Below are positions 38,201 through 47,523 of a DNA stretch of 64,000 nucleotides, piece after piece (the first letter of the stretch is position 1; every line of letters starts with the position of its first letter). The DNA is from Hippopus hippopus (Eukaryota > Mollusca > Bivalvia > Cardiida > Cardiidae): the NCBI GenBank assembly GCA_946811185.2, contig OX328099.1, positions 67,460,714 to 67,524,713 on the forward strand, written 5' to 3'. Under the pieces are notes generated by a model that saw only the letters and a program-made list of their open reading frames with translations, was not told the DNA's origin and searched no databases. Position numbers and translations under genes: made by a program.

Positions 38201-38620
38201 AACAACATCCTTAGAGTAGGTGGTCGTTTGGCAAGAAGTAATTTGTCAGATGCAGAAAAACACCCAGTTTTATTACCTGGGAAACATCACATTTCAAGGA
38301 TCTTGGTCCACCATTTTCACCAAAAAGTTAAACATCAAGGCCGACTTTTCACAGAAGGCGCTCTCCGAGTTGCTGGTTACTGGATCATTGGAGCTAAACG
38401 GCTAGTTTCCAGTGTTATTCACAATTGTGTAATATGCAAGAAACTGCGTGGTAGGTTTGAATCCCAAAAGATGTCCGATTTGCCAGTTGATAGGGTTGAG
38501 CAGAGCCCGGCTTTTTCTTATGTGGGTGTGGATGTTTTTGGCCCATGGAAAATTGTGTCCCGTCGCACAAGAGGGGGATTAATAAATTTCAAACGTTGGG
38601 CAGTTCGTTTACCTGCCTGA
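35204..38620 (+). CDS. BEL/Pao Pol: protease-RT-RNase H-integrase N-part
   Basis: Longest open frame of the window. The first residues come from a TTG-preceded open frame after a stop at 35189, so the true N-terminus is unknown. All RT and RNase H catalytic acids are present. It stops early after residue 1138 because of the frameshift; the remaining integrase lies in the overlapping next frame. Confidence 0.85.
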   Translation: MQPSHYQLKVCFKCLTSTEHISKNCPKKVICAKCNKSHATAMHIETSSTPHGGETEKVEMSEKGDESAISNKCTEICSSVHGAASCAKIVLVDVSLNSNPKRKLRCYAVLDDQSNCSLAVPELFSCLGISAQEQQYTLKSCSGTIVTSGHQTNDCIIEAINKSVSYCIPNLIECADLPSNKLEICTPKQASHFLHLRNLPLQDIDPDAKILLLLGRDVIDAHHVYEQVTGSSGMPFAQRLGLGWVVVGEMCLDAMHSQNVVNVNKTNIWANGRPSLFKSCPNKKSVVEHSDEYYSYDPVFIRSPHDNKVSLSVDDRKFLKIMDHSFEKNEKGHWIAPLPFRSPRQRLPNNFKQALRRANLFEAALCKNPVKRQHSVDFMSNIFEHGHAEIAPTLKPDEECWFLPLFGVYHPKKPDKIRIVFDSSAQFEGISLNSVLLPGPDLVNSLLGVLMRFCIDQIAFMADIEQMFYSFSVSEKHRNFLRFLWFEDNDPEKQLVQYHMCRHVFGNSPSPAIATLGLHKSVENSDAEVQTFVRRDFYVDDGLASLSSVEQAIDLLNRTQKDLSGYGLRLHKISSNCPELMKAFPDDDLASNLKNLSFDKSQLPQQRSLGVGWNLNSDSFFFTVNTRDRPFTRRGILSTVNSIFDPLGFLAPTTINGKLILREVTSTGIGWDDLVHHDLQQRWRSWLDSLNGLENIQIRRPYLDGQNLRTMTRVELHTFCDASEKAISAVSYIAASLDNQKHVSFVYGKSKVAPTSGHTIPRLELCAAVLAVQLSDEISELLSVEFGDKQYYSDSRVVLGYLNNQSRRFYTYVSNRVQRIIQSCSPDQWNYVPTQLNPADIGCRGITPDKLSQSMWFQGPPFLWKQKVETILTFPLINPDQDSEIRPCISAKVSTVGNCQRPQFCLGSKRFEKFSNFSRLVQAICILCHVATSLRKGESCHGWHLCNMSKSVELKHKVEQFIVRQVQQEMYWDEILCLREQNPLHRHSTILRLDPYLDVNNILRVGGRLARSNLSDAEKHPVLLPGKHHISRILVHHFHQKVKHQGRLFTEGALRVAGYWIIGAKRLVSSVIHNCVICKKLRGRFESQKMSDLPVDRVEQSPAFSYVGVDVFGPWKIVSRRTRGGLINFKRWAVRLPA

Positions 38621-39432
38621 CAATCCGCGCAGTCCATATAGAGGTTATTGATGAAATGTCTTCGTCAGCCTTTATAAATGCTCTCAAATGGTTTACGGCC
38701 ATTCGTGGCAAAGTTAAACAGTATCGCTCAGACAGGGGGTCTAATTTTGTAGGTGCCACAGACAGTCTTAAGATTGATGCTATCAATGTTGAAGATGAAA
38801 AATGTAGGAAGTTTCTGTATGATTCAGGCACAGTTTGGGTCTTTAATGCACCTCACAGCTCTCACATGGGTGGACCTTGGGAGCGCATGATTGGTATTGC
38901 AAGGCGTATTTTGGACTGGATGCTTTCTGAGGTTAGAACTCTTACGCATGATGTTCTGGTCACTCTCATGGCTGAAGTGGGTGCTATAATCAATTCTCGG
39001 CCAATTGTGGCAATTTCAAATGATACGACAGACCCAGAGATTCTAAGTCCATCTGCACTCTTGACTCTGAAATTATCTGGTGAACAGCAACCTTTGACTG
39101 ATCTTAACCTTAAAAACCTTTATAAGAATCAATGGCAACAAGTTAAGTTTCTTGCTGACCAGTTTTGGGTTAAATGGAAAAGGGACTATCTTCAGTCTTT
39201 GCAACAAAGAAGGAAATGGACTGGTCAGCAAGATAACATCAAAGTGGGTGATATTGTGCTCATGAAAGACCATGAAGTTGGTCATTGTTATTGGCCTATG
39301 GGTTTAGTGCAAAGGGTGTTTCAGAGTAACGATGGACAAGTTAGAAAAGTAGAACTAGTTGTTGTAAAAAATGGCAAGAAAACAACTTTCATTAGGCCAA
39401 TAGTGGAATTGGTGAAGCTATTAGGAGTTTAG
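38545..39432 (+). CDS. BEL/Pao Pol: integrase core and DUF5641 C-part
   Basis: Homology starts at about 38608 (FTCLTIRAVHIEVID); the residues before that are read in the wrong frame. Holds the second and third integrase acids (RSDRG, PWERM), then a C-terminal domain with WKRDYLQSLQQRRKW. Stop TAG at 39430-39432. Confidence 0.85.
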   Translation: MENCVPSHKRGINKFQTLGSSFTCLTIRAVHIEVIDEMSSSAFINALKWFTAIRGKVKQYRSDRGSNFVGATDSLKIDAINVEDEKCRKFLYDSGTVWVFNAPHSSHMGGPWERMIGIARRILDWMLSEVRTLTHDVLVTLMAEVGAIINSRPIVAISNDTTDPEILSPSALLTLKLSGEQQPLTDLNLKNLYKNQWQQVKFLADQFWVKWKRDYLQSLQQRRKWTGQQDNIKVGDIVLMKDHEVGHCYWPMGLVQRVFQSNDGQVRKVELVVVKNGKKTTFIRPIVELVKLLGV

Positions 39433-39799
39433 TTTTTTCCACCATGTAAAACCTTACTGGGTAATTATGTCAGTAGTCATAGAGTATTCCTTTTAATGGA
39501 AAGTTTTCGAAAAACTTTTCATTTATTGGAATATTCTATAACTTGAAATTAGAGCATTACCAAGTATAATTACAATTTGCTAGGTAATTGGTTGTAAGTA
39601 CAACAGTTCAAACATACTAAATGTTTGTCATTGGGTTTGGTTAATTTGTAATTATTGTAATTCCTGAGGGTTGATTGGGAAATATTTGGCTCTTAAGAAC
39701 AACTTTGTAATTTTAGAATATGTGCAGATTCTGCTTTTCACTTACACATTTTCATCGTGTGTATTAATAAGTGATATTTTTGGAATATCAGATGGGGAG
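39433..39799 (+). other. BEL 3' non-coding region
   Basis: AT-rich sequence with no other homology. Contains an imperfect inverted repeat (AATGGAAAGTTTTCG / AAACTTTTCATTTATTGG) at about 39495-39530 and ends in a short purine tract GATGGGGAG, as expected before a 3' LTR. Confidence 0.5.
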
Positions 39800-40088
39800 T
39801 GTGCTGGAACCAATTATCGTTAGTACTTTGATTCGCTTACGTCACTCCTGCTTCTTGTTTGTTGATGCATCATTGAACCGCATTAGTCGTTTGGAAGCCA
39901 TATGGTCAAGACGCCATTTGTAACTTTCTTTCATCACGTTGAGCATTGGGCTCTCTATGATTCGCCACGGTTTTTTACCCTTGTCCTTCTCATCCTCCAT
40001 TGATGAATATGATCTTGCATACTGAACCGCAATACAGAAAACTGAAGACTAGAATAATATTTTTGTTGTTGTTACTTTCTGTGGCCAT
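39800..40088 (+). repeat. Possible BEL 3' LTR (end uncertain)
   Basis: Starts TGTGCTGGAACC right after the purine tract; TG start fits an LTR. The end is a guess (CA at 40088, before a LINE fragment). No second copy of this sequence is in the window, so LTR identity is not proven. Confidence 0.3.
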
Positions 40089-40114
40089 TGGGATATCAGG
40101 GTTAGCTAGCTGCG

Positions 40115-40545
40115 AACATGGCAGCATAGGGATCATAAGAAAAACATTTACCTACATGAACAAAATGCTGTTTCTTCAACTTATAAATTCTTAGTGCGTC
40201 CACATCTGGAGTATGCATCAGTAATTTGGACACCCAAGTTAAGAAGGACACAATTGCTATAGAAAATGTCCAGAGAAGGACAACAAAATTTCTTCAACCT
40301 ATAACCCAACTAACTTATCCAGAAAGACTAAAGGAACTTGGCCTACCAAGCTTAGAGTACAGGAGAGACAGAGCTGATCTTAAACAGACATACAAACTAT
40401 TACAGGCACTTGACCTAACATCAAAGCCCATCCTTACAAAAGGAGATGTTAGGGGAACAAGGGGAAATACACAGAAATTGTTTAAGACAGGATTCAATGG
40501 CAATTTAAAAAAAAAAAATTGTCATAGCAACAGAGTTGTTAAACA
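40115..40545 (+). pseudogene. LINE (non-LTR) reverse transcriptase C-terminal fragment
   Basis: Reads SIGIIRKTFTYMNK, then LVRPHLEYASVIWTPKLRR in another frame, then NVQRRTTKFL, YPERLKELGLPSLEYRRDR and TRGNTQKLF. This is the conserved post-thumb region of Jockey/CR1-like elements. At least two frameshifts; 5'-truncated. Confidence 0.8.
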
Positions 40546-40599
40546 TATTTATTTTACATCGATTTGAGAAACATGTTCTTACAACTACTGGTGGGAACT

Positions 40600-40745
40600 A
40601 CACCAGTACTCACACCGAATGTGTGAAAAAATCCCAAAGTTGACACTCGCTCCCAGGTCTCGAACTCAGGACCTTTAAGTAACGAGGATGACGCTCTACC
40701 TCACAACCACGGACACCACACGTTAAGTGTTCAAACCCAGTTAGA
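40600..40745 (-). repeat. tRNA-derived SINE fragment
   Basis: On the minus strand GTGGTTGTGAGGTAGAGCG (A-box region) and CTGAGTTCGAGACCTGG (B-box) are spaced as in a tRNA, but the molecule cannot fold as a full tRNA. Confidence 0.6.
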
Positions 40746-40819
40746 GGCCCCAGATTGCAAACTCACCTCGTTATGGGCGATGCCGTAAAGGTCATCGAAC
40801 AGATAACTGTTTCCTGTTG

Positions 40820-43800
40820 TTTTAAAGCAAAATCAATTAAGACATCATTTTATGTTGTGGACAGTAATGCTTCAGCTATCATAGGATTAAAGTAATCAAT
40901 TGACTTAGGTCTTCTACTTACATGTCGAGTCATCACCGCAATCACAAGAAGAAGGTCTTTGCAAGAAATCTATAACCACTTGTGATTTGTTCAATGGGAT
41001 AGGAGTTATACCAGTTAATGTCACGTACACTTAGAAGATGTAATCCCTGTAGTTTGCTCACCCCATAGGATACTGGAAGCTTAAAAAACGTGACTCAAGT
41101 CTAAGCTTAGCTTGATCAAATGGAAAAAGACAGGATCACAGTAAAGGTCGATGAACCCACTGACTGGGTCAACTTGAGTCATTGTCGAAAAACTGAAAAC
41201 TGGAAAATTAAAAATTTGCTGAAATCCTCATGAGGCTATTTGCAAACTTCACTTGCTAATGCCTACTTTAGATGACATTACGTCAGAGCTTGCAGGTGCA
41301 ACATGCTTCAGTATCTTAGATATCACACATGCTTATTGGAGTATTAAGCTGTATAGAGTATTGTCATTGCTGACAACATTCTCAACCCCATTCTGTAGGT
41401 ACCAGTATTTGAGGCTACCGTTTTGGATCCAATCATCATCAGAAATCTTCCTTTGCAAGGTTAATGAGGTTTTTGAAGGACTTTCTGGCATTAAAGCAAA
41501 GTGGACTAGAATGCCAAAAGAGCATGCCAAAAACTTGCAAGATGCTTTAAAACATGCTCAGGAAAAGGTATAAAATTCAACCCAAACGAATGCATCATAG
41601 GCATTTCAGAAGTGCCATTCTTTGGTCGTGTTGATCATGTGATCACAAAGGGCTGAAGCTTGACCCAGGGAAGGTCAAGGCCATAATGCAGCTCGAAATC
41701 CCAGAAAGCCGTGCAAATGTAGAGACTTTCCAAAGCATAGTGAACTACATGCAGAAATTTGCACCAAATTTATCCGAGATGACAGCTGCCCTTCAGAGCC
41801 TTCTAAAAAAAGGAAATGGAATTTCACGGGGATGAACTACAAACCCAGGCATTCTGGCAGATATAAAATGGTATTATCAGCCCACCATTATTAGGTTACT
41901 TTGACACAAATAAACAACTTGTCCTCGAGATAGAAAAAGAACATTTAGGCATATTGTTTGGATTTAAAAGGTTTTATCAGTTTTACATAGACCCATTATA
42001 TGCCAATGCGACCACAAGCTAATTATCATAAACAAGAGGGCCATGATGGCCATGTATCGCTCCACTGGCTAATACGTAAAATCCCTACATGCCAAACATT
42101 ACAATACTTGGCCAATTGGTTTTGAACATAAGACCCTTGAGACAGGACTAAAATTAGTAGCCCTAGTTCTTATGGTTAGTAACAAGAAGATTTCTAACGA
42201 TTTCACTATATAAGCCCATGTAAAACTTCTGACCCCTGGGGATGAATCAAATTCGACCCTAGGGCTATAATTTACACACTCTTGGTGAAGGCCCACTAGA
42301 TAAAGCTACATGTAAAATTTGGTAGCCCTAGGCTTTATAACTAAGTACAGGTAGATTTCTTAAGTTTTCTCTAAATAAGCCCACGTAAAACTTGTGACCC
42401 CCGGGGCGGGGCCAATTTTGACCCCAGGGCTATAATTTGGGCACTCTTGGTAGAGGCCCACCAGATAAAGCCACATGCAAAATTTGGTAGCCCTAGGCCT
42501 TATGGCTAGGTACAGGGAGATTTCTAAAGTTTTCCCTATATAAGCCCATGTAAAACTTGTGACCCCCGCAGTGGGGTCAAATTTGACTCAAGGGCTATAA
42601 TTTGGGCACTCTAGGTAGAGGCCTACTAGATTAAGCCACATGCAAAATTTGGTAACCCTAGGCCTCATGGCTAGGTACAGGATGATTTCTAAAGTTTTCT
42701 CTATATAAGCCCATGTAAAACTTGTGACCTCCGGGGCGGCGTCAAATTTGAAGAAACTTGATAGAGGCCCACTAGATAAAGCTACATGCAAAATTTGGTA
42801 GCCCTAGGTCTTATGGTTTCAGACAAGAAGATTTTCAAAGTTTTACAATATTTTTAAGTTTTGTTGCCATGGCAACAAGAGTTTTTGAAGGAATGAAATT
42901 CTTTCAAGAAATTCTGAGGAGGACCATGGCAGGATCATTTCTGTGAAGTTTCATCAAAATTGGATGGGTAGTTTCAGAGATGAAGATGTTTAAAATAAAA
43001 GTTAACACACAGACGGACGGATGAACGCACAACGGACACTGGGCCATGACATAAGCCCGCTGGCCTTCAGCCAGTGGAGCTAAAAAGCTGTTGTTAGCAG
43101 CCCCACCATGATTGCAACGAATGCTGCTTCAGTTGCAAAAATATGACACCACTGTGAAACTTGTCAGCGTTAAGGACATACCAGTTAGTGATTGCTTTGC
43201 CAGACATTCAGTTAAAGACCCTTACCCTGAATTGATTGTCTTGATCTACATGTACACGGTGTCAAACAGCATCTTTCTGTTACAGATAGATGGATTGAAA
43301 TCAGTTAAGTCCGAAACTCAAAAAGACTCATAAATGTGCATAATAAAGCAGACTCATCTCGATGGTTGGTCGAGTAGCAGATTGGACTGTAGTAAATTAA
43401 TACTAAAATATTGGTATCCGGATAAACTTGCAGTTGAAGACAACCTTCTTTTTCGAGGTCAAGCTATTCTCATTCCGAAATCTCTGAGAAAAGAGATGGT
43501 TAAAAAGGTTCATATCTGTAACGTATGTGTGACGAAGATGGTCCACTTCGCAAAAGATAGCATCCTCTGGCCTACTATGCAAGAGCAAATAATTGACTAT
43601 GTGCTGTAACAATCATTGTACTAACAATAGTTGTCTGATGTACAGAGATTCAAACGTGCAAGAACCTATGATTTCAACAGAATTCCATAACAAACCATAC
43701 CAGAAAATTGGCACAAGTTAACAATGCATTTGGCACGAAACAGCATTTGCAATTTTCGCGGTAGCGATAAAAGAGCTCAATTCTCATTCTCGGAGTTTGG

Positions 43801-43890
43801 AGACTTTGCTAAAGAGTAAACTACAAGCATACAACTTCATCGCAAATCTATCCACAAGGAAATTCATTGGGAGAAAAAAGTGTCAGAATT
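40820..43890 (+). pseudogene. Decayed Gypsy pol remnant, interrupted
   Basis: Protease-like FYVVDSNASAIIGLK (about 40850), RT start around DEPTDWVN (41150), then LPTLDDITSELAGA-like and FSILDITHAYWSIKL (41253-41400), RLPFWIQSSSEIF, FAPNLSEMTAALQSLLKK (41760), RNase H pieces, then after the insertion LQRMLLQLQKYD (43118) and integrase zinc-binding LDGWSSSRLDC through ILWPTMQEQI (43350-43600). Many stops and frameshifts; 42031-43085 is a foreign element inside it. Confidence 0.8.
42031..43085 (+). mobile_element. ACAAGAG element, family G (GGCCATGATGGCC), inserted in Gypsy
   Basis: Starts AACAAGAGGGCCATGATGGC, whose GGCCATGATGGCC is a palindrome, then CGCTCCACTGGCT, mirrored at the 3' end by AGCCAGTGGAGC. 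Core of about four or five units near 165 bp (TAGATAAAGCCACATGCAAA...). It interrupts the RNase H region of the Gypsy remnant. Confidence 0.8.
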
Positions 43891-43894
43891 GTGA

Positions 43895-45005
43895 AACAAG
43901 AGCTTTGCAGAGCGGTGCATATACGCCCAAAGGGGCTTGTCAGTGAAATGGGTTAAAGTGAAGGATGTACTGTGAAAGAACAAGACACTGTACAGTTAGG
44001 GATCACATATGAGACCATGGAGTTATTTGTTCTTCTGCACTGCACTTCTCCTCAATTTGATCTATGCACCTGTGGAGTATCATTTTTACACCTCTAATAG
44101 TTTTTGAGTTATGCTCCTGACAAAATTTAAGTAAGAAAAAAATCAAAGGGCAATAACTCCTAAACTATAGGGCCAAAAGTTATAGCTCTAAAACACTAGA
44201 CTTCTCCTCAATGTCATTTATCAACCTGTGAAGTTTCAGGTTTATATCTCATGTAGTTTTCGAGTAATGCACTAGACAAAATTTGAGTAAAAAAAATACT
44301 GCAAAAATGAAGATCAAAGTGGAATTACTCAAAATCCGCGCTAGGTAGAGTTATTGTTCTTGCACACTGTACTCCATAATACTGCAACATACATACCAAG
44401 TTTGAAGTCGTTCTGACTTGACATGACAAAGTTATATTCCGGACAAGCACTAAATGCTGTAAAAATGACGATCAAAGGGAAATAACTCAAAGACAGCATG
44501 AGGTAGAATTACATCTCTTGCACACTGCACTTCCAAATATTGCAACAAATAAGCATACCATATTTCAAGTCATTCCTACTTAAGATGACAAAGTTATGCT
44601 CCGGACAAGCAAGAAATGCTATAAAAATGAAGATCAAAGGGGGAATAACTCAAAATTCGTGCTAGGAAGAGTTATGGTTCTTGTGCACTGCACTCCGTAA
44701 TTTGTCAACAATCATGCATACCAAATTTGAAGATGTTCAGACTAGAGATGACAGTTATATTCTGGACAAGCAGAAAATGCTGTAAAAATGACGATCAAAG
44801 GGAAATAACTCAAAGACAGCACGAGGTAGAGTTATGGTTCTTTCGCACTGCACTCCGTATTATTGCAACAACCACAAATGCCAAGTTTCAAGTCAATTGG
44901 ACTGGAGATGACAAAGTTATACTCCGGACAAAGAACTGGACGCCACCCAGACGCCCATACGCCATGGGTGATCCCATAATACGTCTCGTCTTCGACAGGC
45001 GTATT
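43895..45005 (+). mobile_element. ACAAGAG element, family F-like, opposite orientation
   Basis: Starts AACAAGAGCTTTGCAGAGCG then ATACGCCC, ends ATAATACGTCTCGTCTTCGA then CAGGCGTATTA. Tandem units of about 155 bp (GATGACAAAGTTATRCTCCG type). The 5' unit differs from the other two copies. Confidence 0.78.
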
Positions 45006-45163
45006 AGAACTCATGAGAAAAGCAAAGGATATTGGTCAAAGCCCTTACATCATTTTTCTGGAGTACAAAGATACTCCATCGGACTGTGGGTACTCACTGG
45101 CACAACTTCTTTACATTTAGAAGAAATCAAATCGGTTTTACCAATTTTGATTGATTGATTGAT

Positions 45164-45462
45164 TGATTAGTGTTTAATGCTGTTTTCAAAATTATTTCAG
45201 TTATATCGCAGCTGCCAGTGCACCTATCCATGCTTTCCTTGAGTCTCTTTTACCAGTACTCTGCACAATTTTCTTTCCAAGCCACTGGCTGTTTTCCCAC
45301 ATAACCATCATCAAAATAATGGTCAGCGGTGGGAGAGGTATGAATCTTGTCGCAATGACTATCATCAATCCTCGGAAAAAAATTGGCTGAGCCAGGGATC
45401 AAACCCACGACCCCCTCTTCTCAAGTCCTGTACGCTACCAACTGAGCTATCAGAGAGTGGCT
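45164..45462 (-). repeat. tRNA-derived SINE
   Basis: Minus strand GATAGCTCAGTTGGTAGCG (A-box) and GTGGGTTTGATCCCTGG (B-box). The SINE tail on the plus left side is a GATT repeat (45149-45168), typical of SINE 3' ends. Confidence 0.78.
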
Positions 45463-45725
45463 ACCAATTTCGAACAAGGCCCTAACTCCAAATCTCGTAA
45501 ATAACAACAAAATAACAGAGTCAATGAACAACTCAAAAAATCTTCAGAAATAAAATTACGACAAAATATCAAAACCTTTGAAGCCTCTTTCATTAGATGA
45601 CTCAGTTCGAGTTCATTTTGGTAAAATATGGAGACCTGGGAAAGTGGTATGAATTCACCCAAATATGTCATATTCTATACAAACTAGGGATGGTGCAGTT
45701 TCCTCCCAGAACCATGGGTTCATAA

Positions 45726-47176
45726 AACAAGAGGGCCATGATGGCCCTGAAGTCGCTCACCTGAGTCTTTTGACCAAACATGACCCTTTTTCAATCTCTT
45801 CTGAGATAGGATTGAAAATTTAGCCTCTAGCTTGTACACAAGCTTTTTCTAGAATTTCTCTCAGTGACCTACTTTTTAGCCAATTATAGCCCATTTTCCC
45901 ATTGTAGATATTATCAAAACAAAGATTCTGACCACCTTTTATAAGTATTGGACAGAAAATGTGGCCTCTAGATTTCCAAGATTTGACATGGCGACCTAGT
46001 TGTTTTACCCAATGTGACCCATTTTCAATTTCGTCATATTGATCAAGAAAAACATTCTGACTAATTTTCTTAAATATAGGACAGAAAATGATAACTCTAG
46101 AGCTACACAAGCTATTTTAAAGGTTTGACCTGGTGACCAAGTTTTTGATCCGATGGGACCCATTTGAAGACTTTCATGAATATTTGACTGAAAATGTGGC
46201 CTCTAGAAGGTAAACAAGGTTTTTGTAAGGTTTGACCCAGAGACCTAGTTTATGACCCAACATTACCCATTTTCAAACTCGTCCAAGAAATCATCAAGAC
46301 ATACATTCTGACAAAGTTTCATGGGTATTGCACTGAAAATGTGGCCTCAAGAGCATACACAAGGTTTTTCTAAGATTTGACCTACTGACCTATTTTTGGA
46401 CCCAACATGACCTGTTTTCAAACTAGTCCAAAAAATCATCAAGACAAACATTCTGACCAAGTTTCAAGAGTATTGCACTGAAAATGTGGCCACAAGAGCA
46501 TACACAAGGTTTTTCTAAGATTTGACCTACTGACCTAGTTTTTGATCAAACATGACCCATTTTTGAACTCGTCAGAGATATCATCAAAACAAACATTCTG
46601 ACCAACTTACAAGAGTTTTTGACTGAAAATGTGGCCTCAAGAGCGTACACAAGGTTTTTCTAAGATTTGACCTAGTGACCTAGTTTTTGACCCAACATGA
46701 TCCATTTTCAAACTGGTCCAAGAAAGCATGAAGACAAACATTCTGACCAAGTTTCATGAGTATAGCACTGAAAATGTGGCCTCTAGAGCATACACAAAGT
46801 TTTTCTAAGATTTGACCTAGTGACCTAGTTTTTGACCAGACATGACAAATTTTCTAACTCATCCAAGATATAATCAAGATAAACATTCTGACCAACTTTC
46901 AAGAGTTTTTGACTGAAAATGTGGCCTCTAGAGCGTACACAAGGTTTTTCTAAAATTTGACCTAGTGACCTAATTTTTGATCCGACATGACCCATTTTTG
47001 AACTCGTACGAGATATCATCAAGACCTACAATCGGATCAAGTTACATGAGTATCGGACAATAAATGTGGCCTCTGGAGCGTACACAAGGTAAAAGTTGAC
47101 GATGGACGACGCACGACGGATACAGCACGATCACAAAAGCTCACCATATGCACTTCGTGCTCAGGTGAGCTAAAAA
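45726..47176 (+). mobile_element. ACAAGAG element, family G-like with a different tandem core
   Basis: Same 5' end as 42031 (AACAAGAGGGCCATGATGGC) but the subterminal inverted repeat is CGCTCACCTGAG / CTCAGGTGAGCT, and the core has about eight units near 145 bp (ACCTAGTTTTTGACCC...). Ends about 240 nt from the RIOK1 stop. Confidence 0.8.
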
Positions 47177-47412
47177 ACAAGTGAAAATACATCTGACATT
47201 ATAGAGGCAGATTTCAATATTTTAACAAATGTAATATAGATTTCTTTATGGTAGGTCTAAAAATATTAAGTATAATGATGGCTTGGAAATTCACTGTTTT
47301 ACAGTATCAGAGTCTTATAAACATTTTTGTCAAGAGTGTTTCTCCACCTTATAACACATGAACAATCAATTACTGTCTCCATTTCATTGGAAAAAATATA
47401 CAGAATATACAT

Positions 47413-47523
47413 TCATTTCTTTTTCCCTTGTCTGGCCACTTTTTCTTTTCTTTTTTTCACATGTTTTGGCACTTTGATCTTTCTTTTCTCTTTCTGTTCT
47501 TCCTTGATAAGCTTCTTCCTTTC
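47413..47523 (-). CDS. RIOK1: RIOK1 last coding exon and stop
   Basis: Thirty-six codons then TGA (plus-strand TCA at 47413-47415). Lys/Arg-rich tail with [14 protein letters not shown], very close to the family's basic C-terminus. No AATAAA is seen on the minus strand between here and the repeat that starts at 47176, so the UTR end is not defined. Confidence 0.92.
   Translation of the reverse strand, partial: ERKKLIKEEQKEKRKIKVPKHVKKRKEKVARQGKKK

Larger units (their letters stand above)
35204..39432 (+). mobile_element. BEL/Pao retrotransposon pol, 5'-truncated, one frameshift
   Basis: Two open frames overlap: 35204-38620 (1138 codons) and 38545-39432. Zinc fingers CFKC and CAKC are followed by an A17-type protease (VLDDQSN, LGRDV), reverse transcriptase (MADIEQMF; YVDD at residues 538-541), RNase H (FCDAS, RLELCAA, SDSRVVL), integrase zinc-binding (HQ-G ... 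CVICKK) and integrase core (GVDVFGPW, RSDRGSNF, GGPWERM), then a DUF5641-like tail ending WPMGLV...VVELV. A one-base loss near 38606 shifts frame just after KRWAV. No 5' LTR or gag is visible upstream. Confidence 0.88.

Noticed and set aside
35204..38620. Host gene encoding a 1138-residue protein
   Set aside because: All domains are those of a BEL/Pao polyprotein, so it is a retrotransposon and not a host gene.
42031..43085. CRISPR-like array of regularly spaced repeats
   Set aside because: Units of about 165 bp are contiguous without unique spacers and the context is a eukaryotic mobile element.
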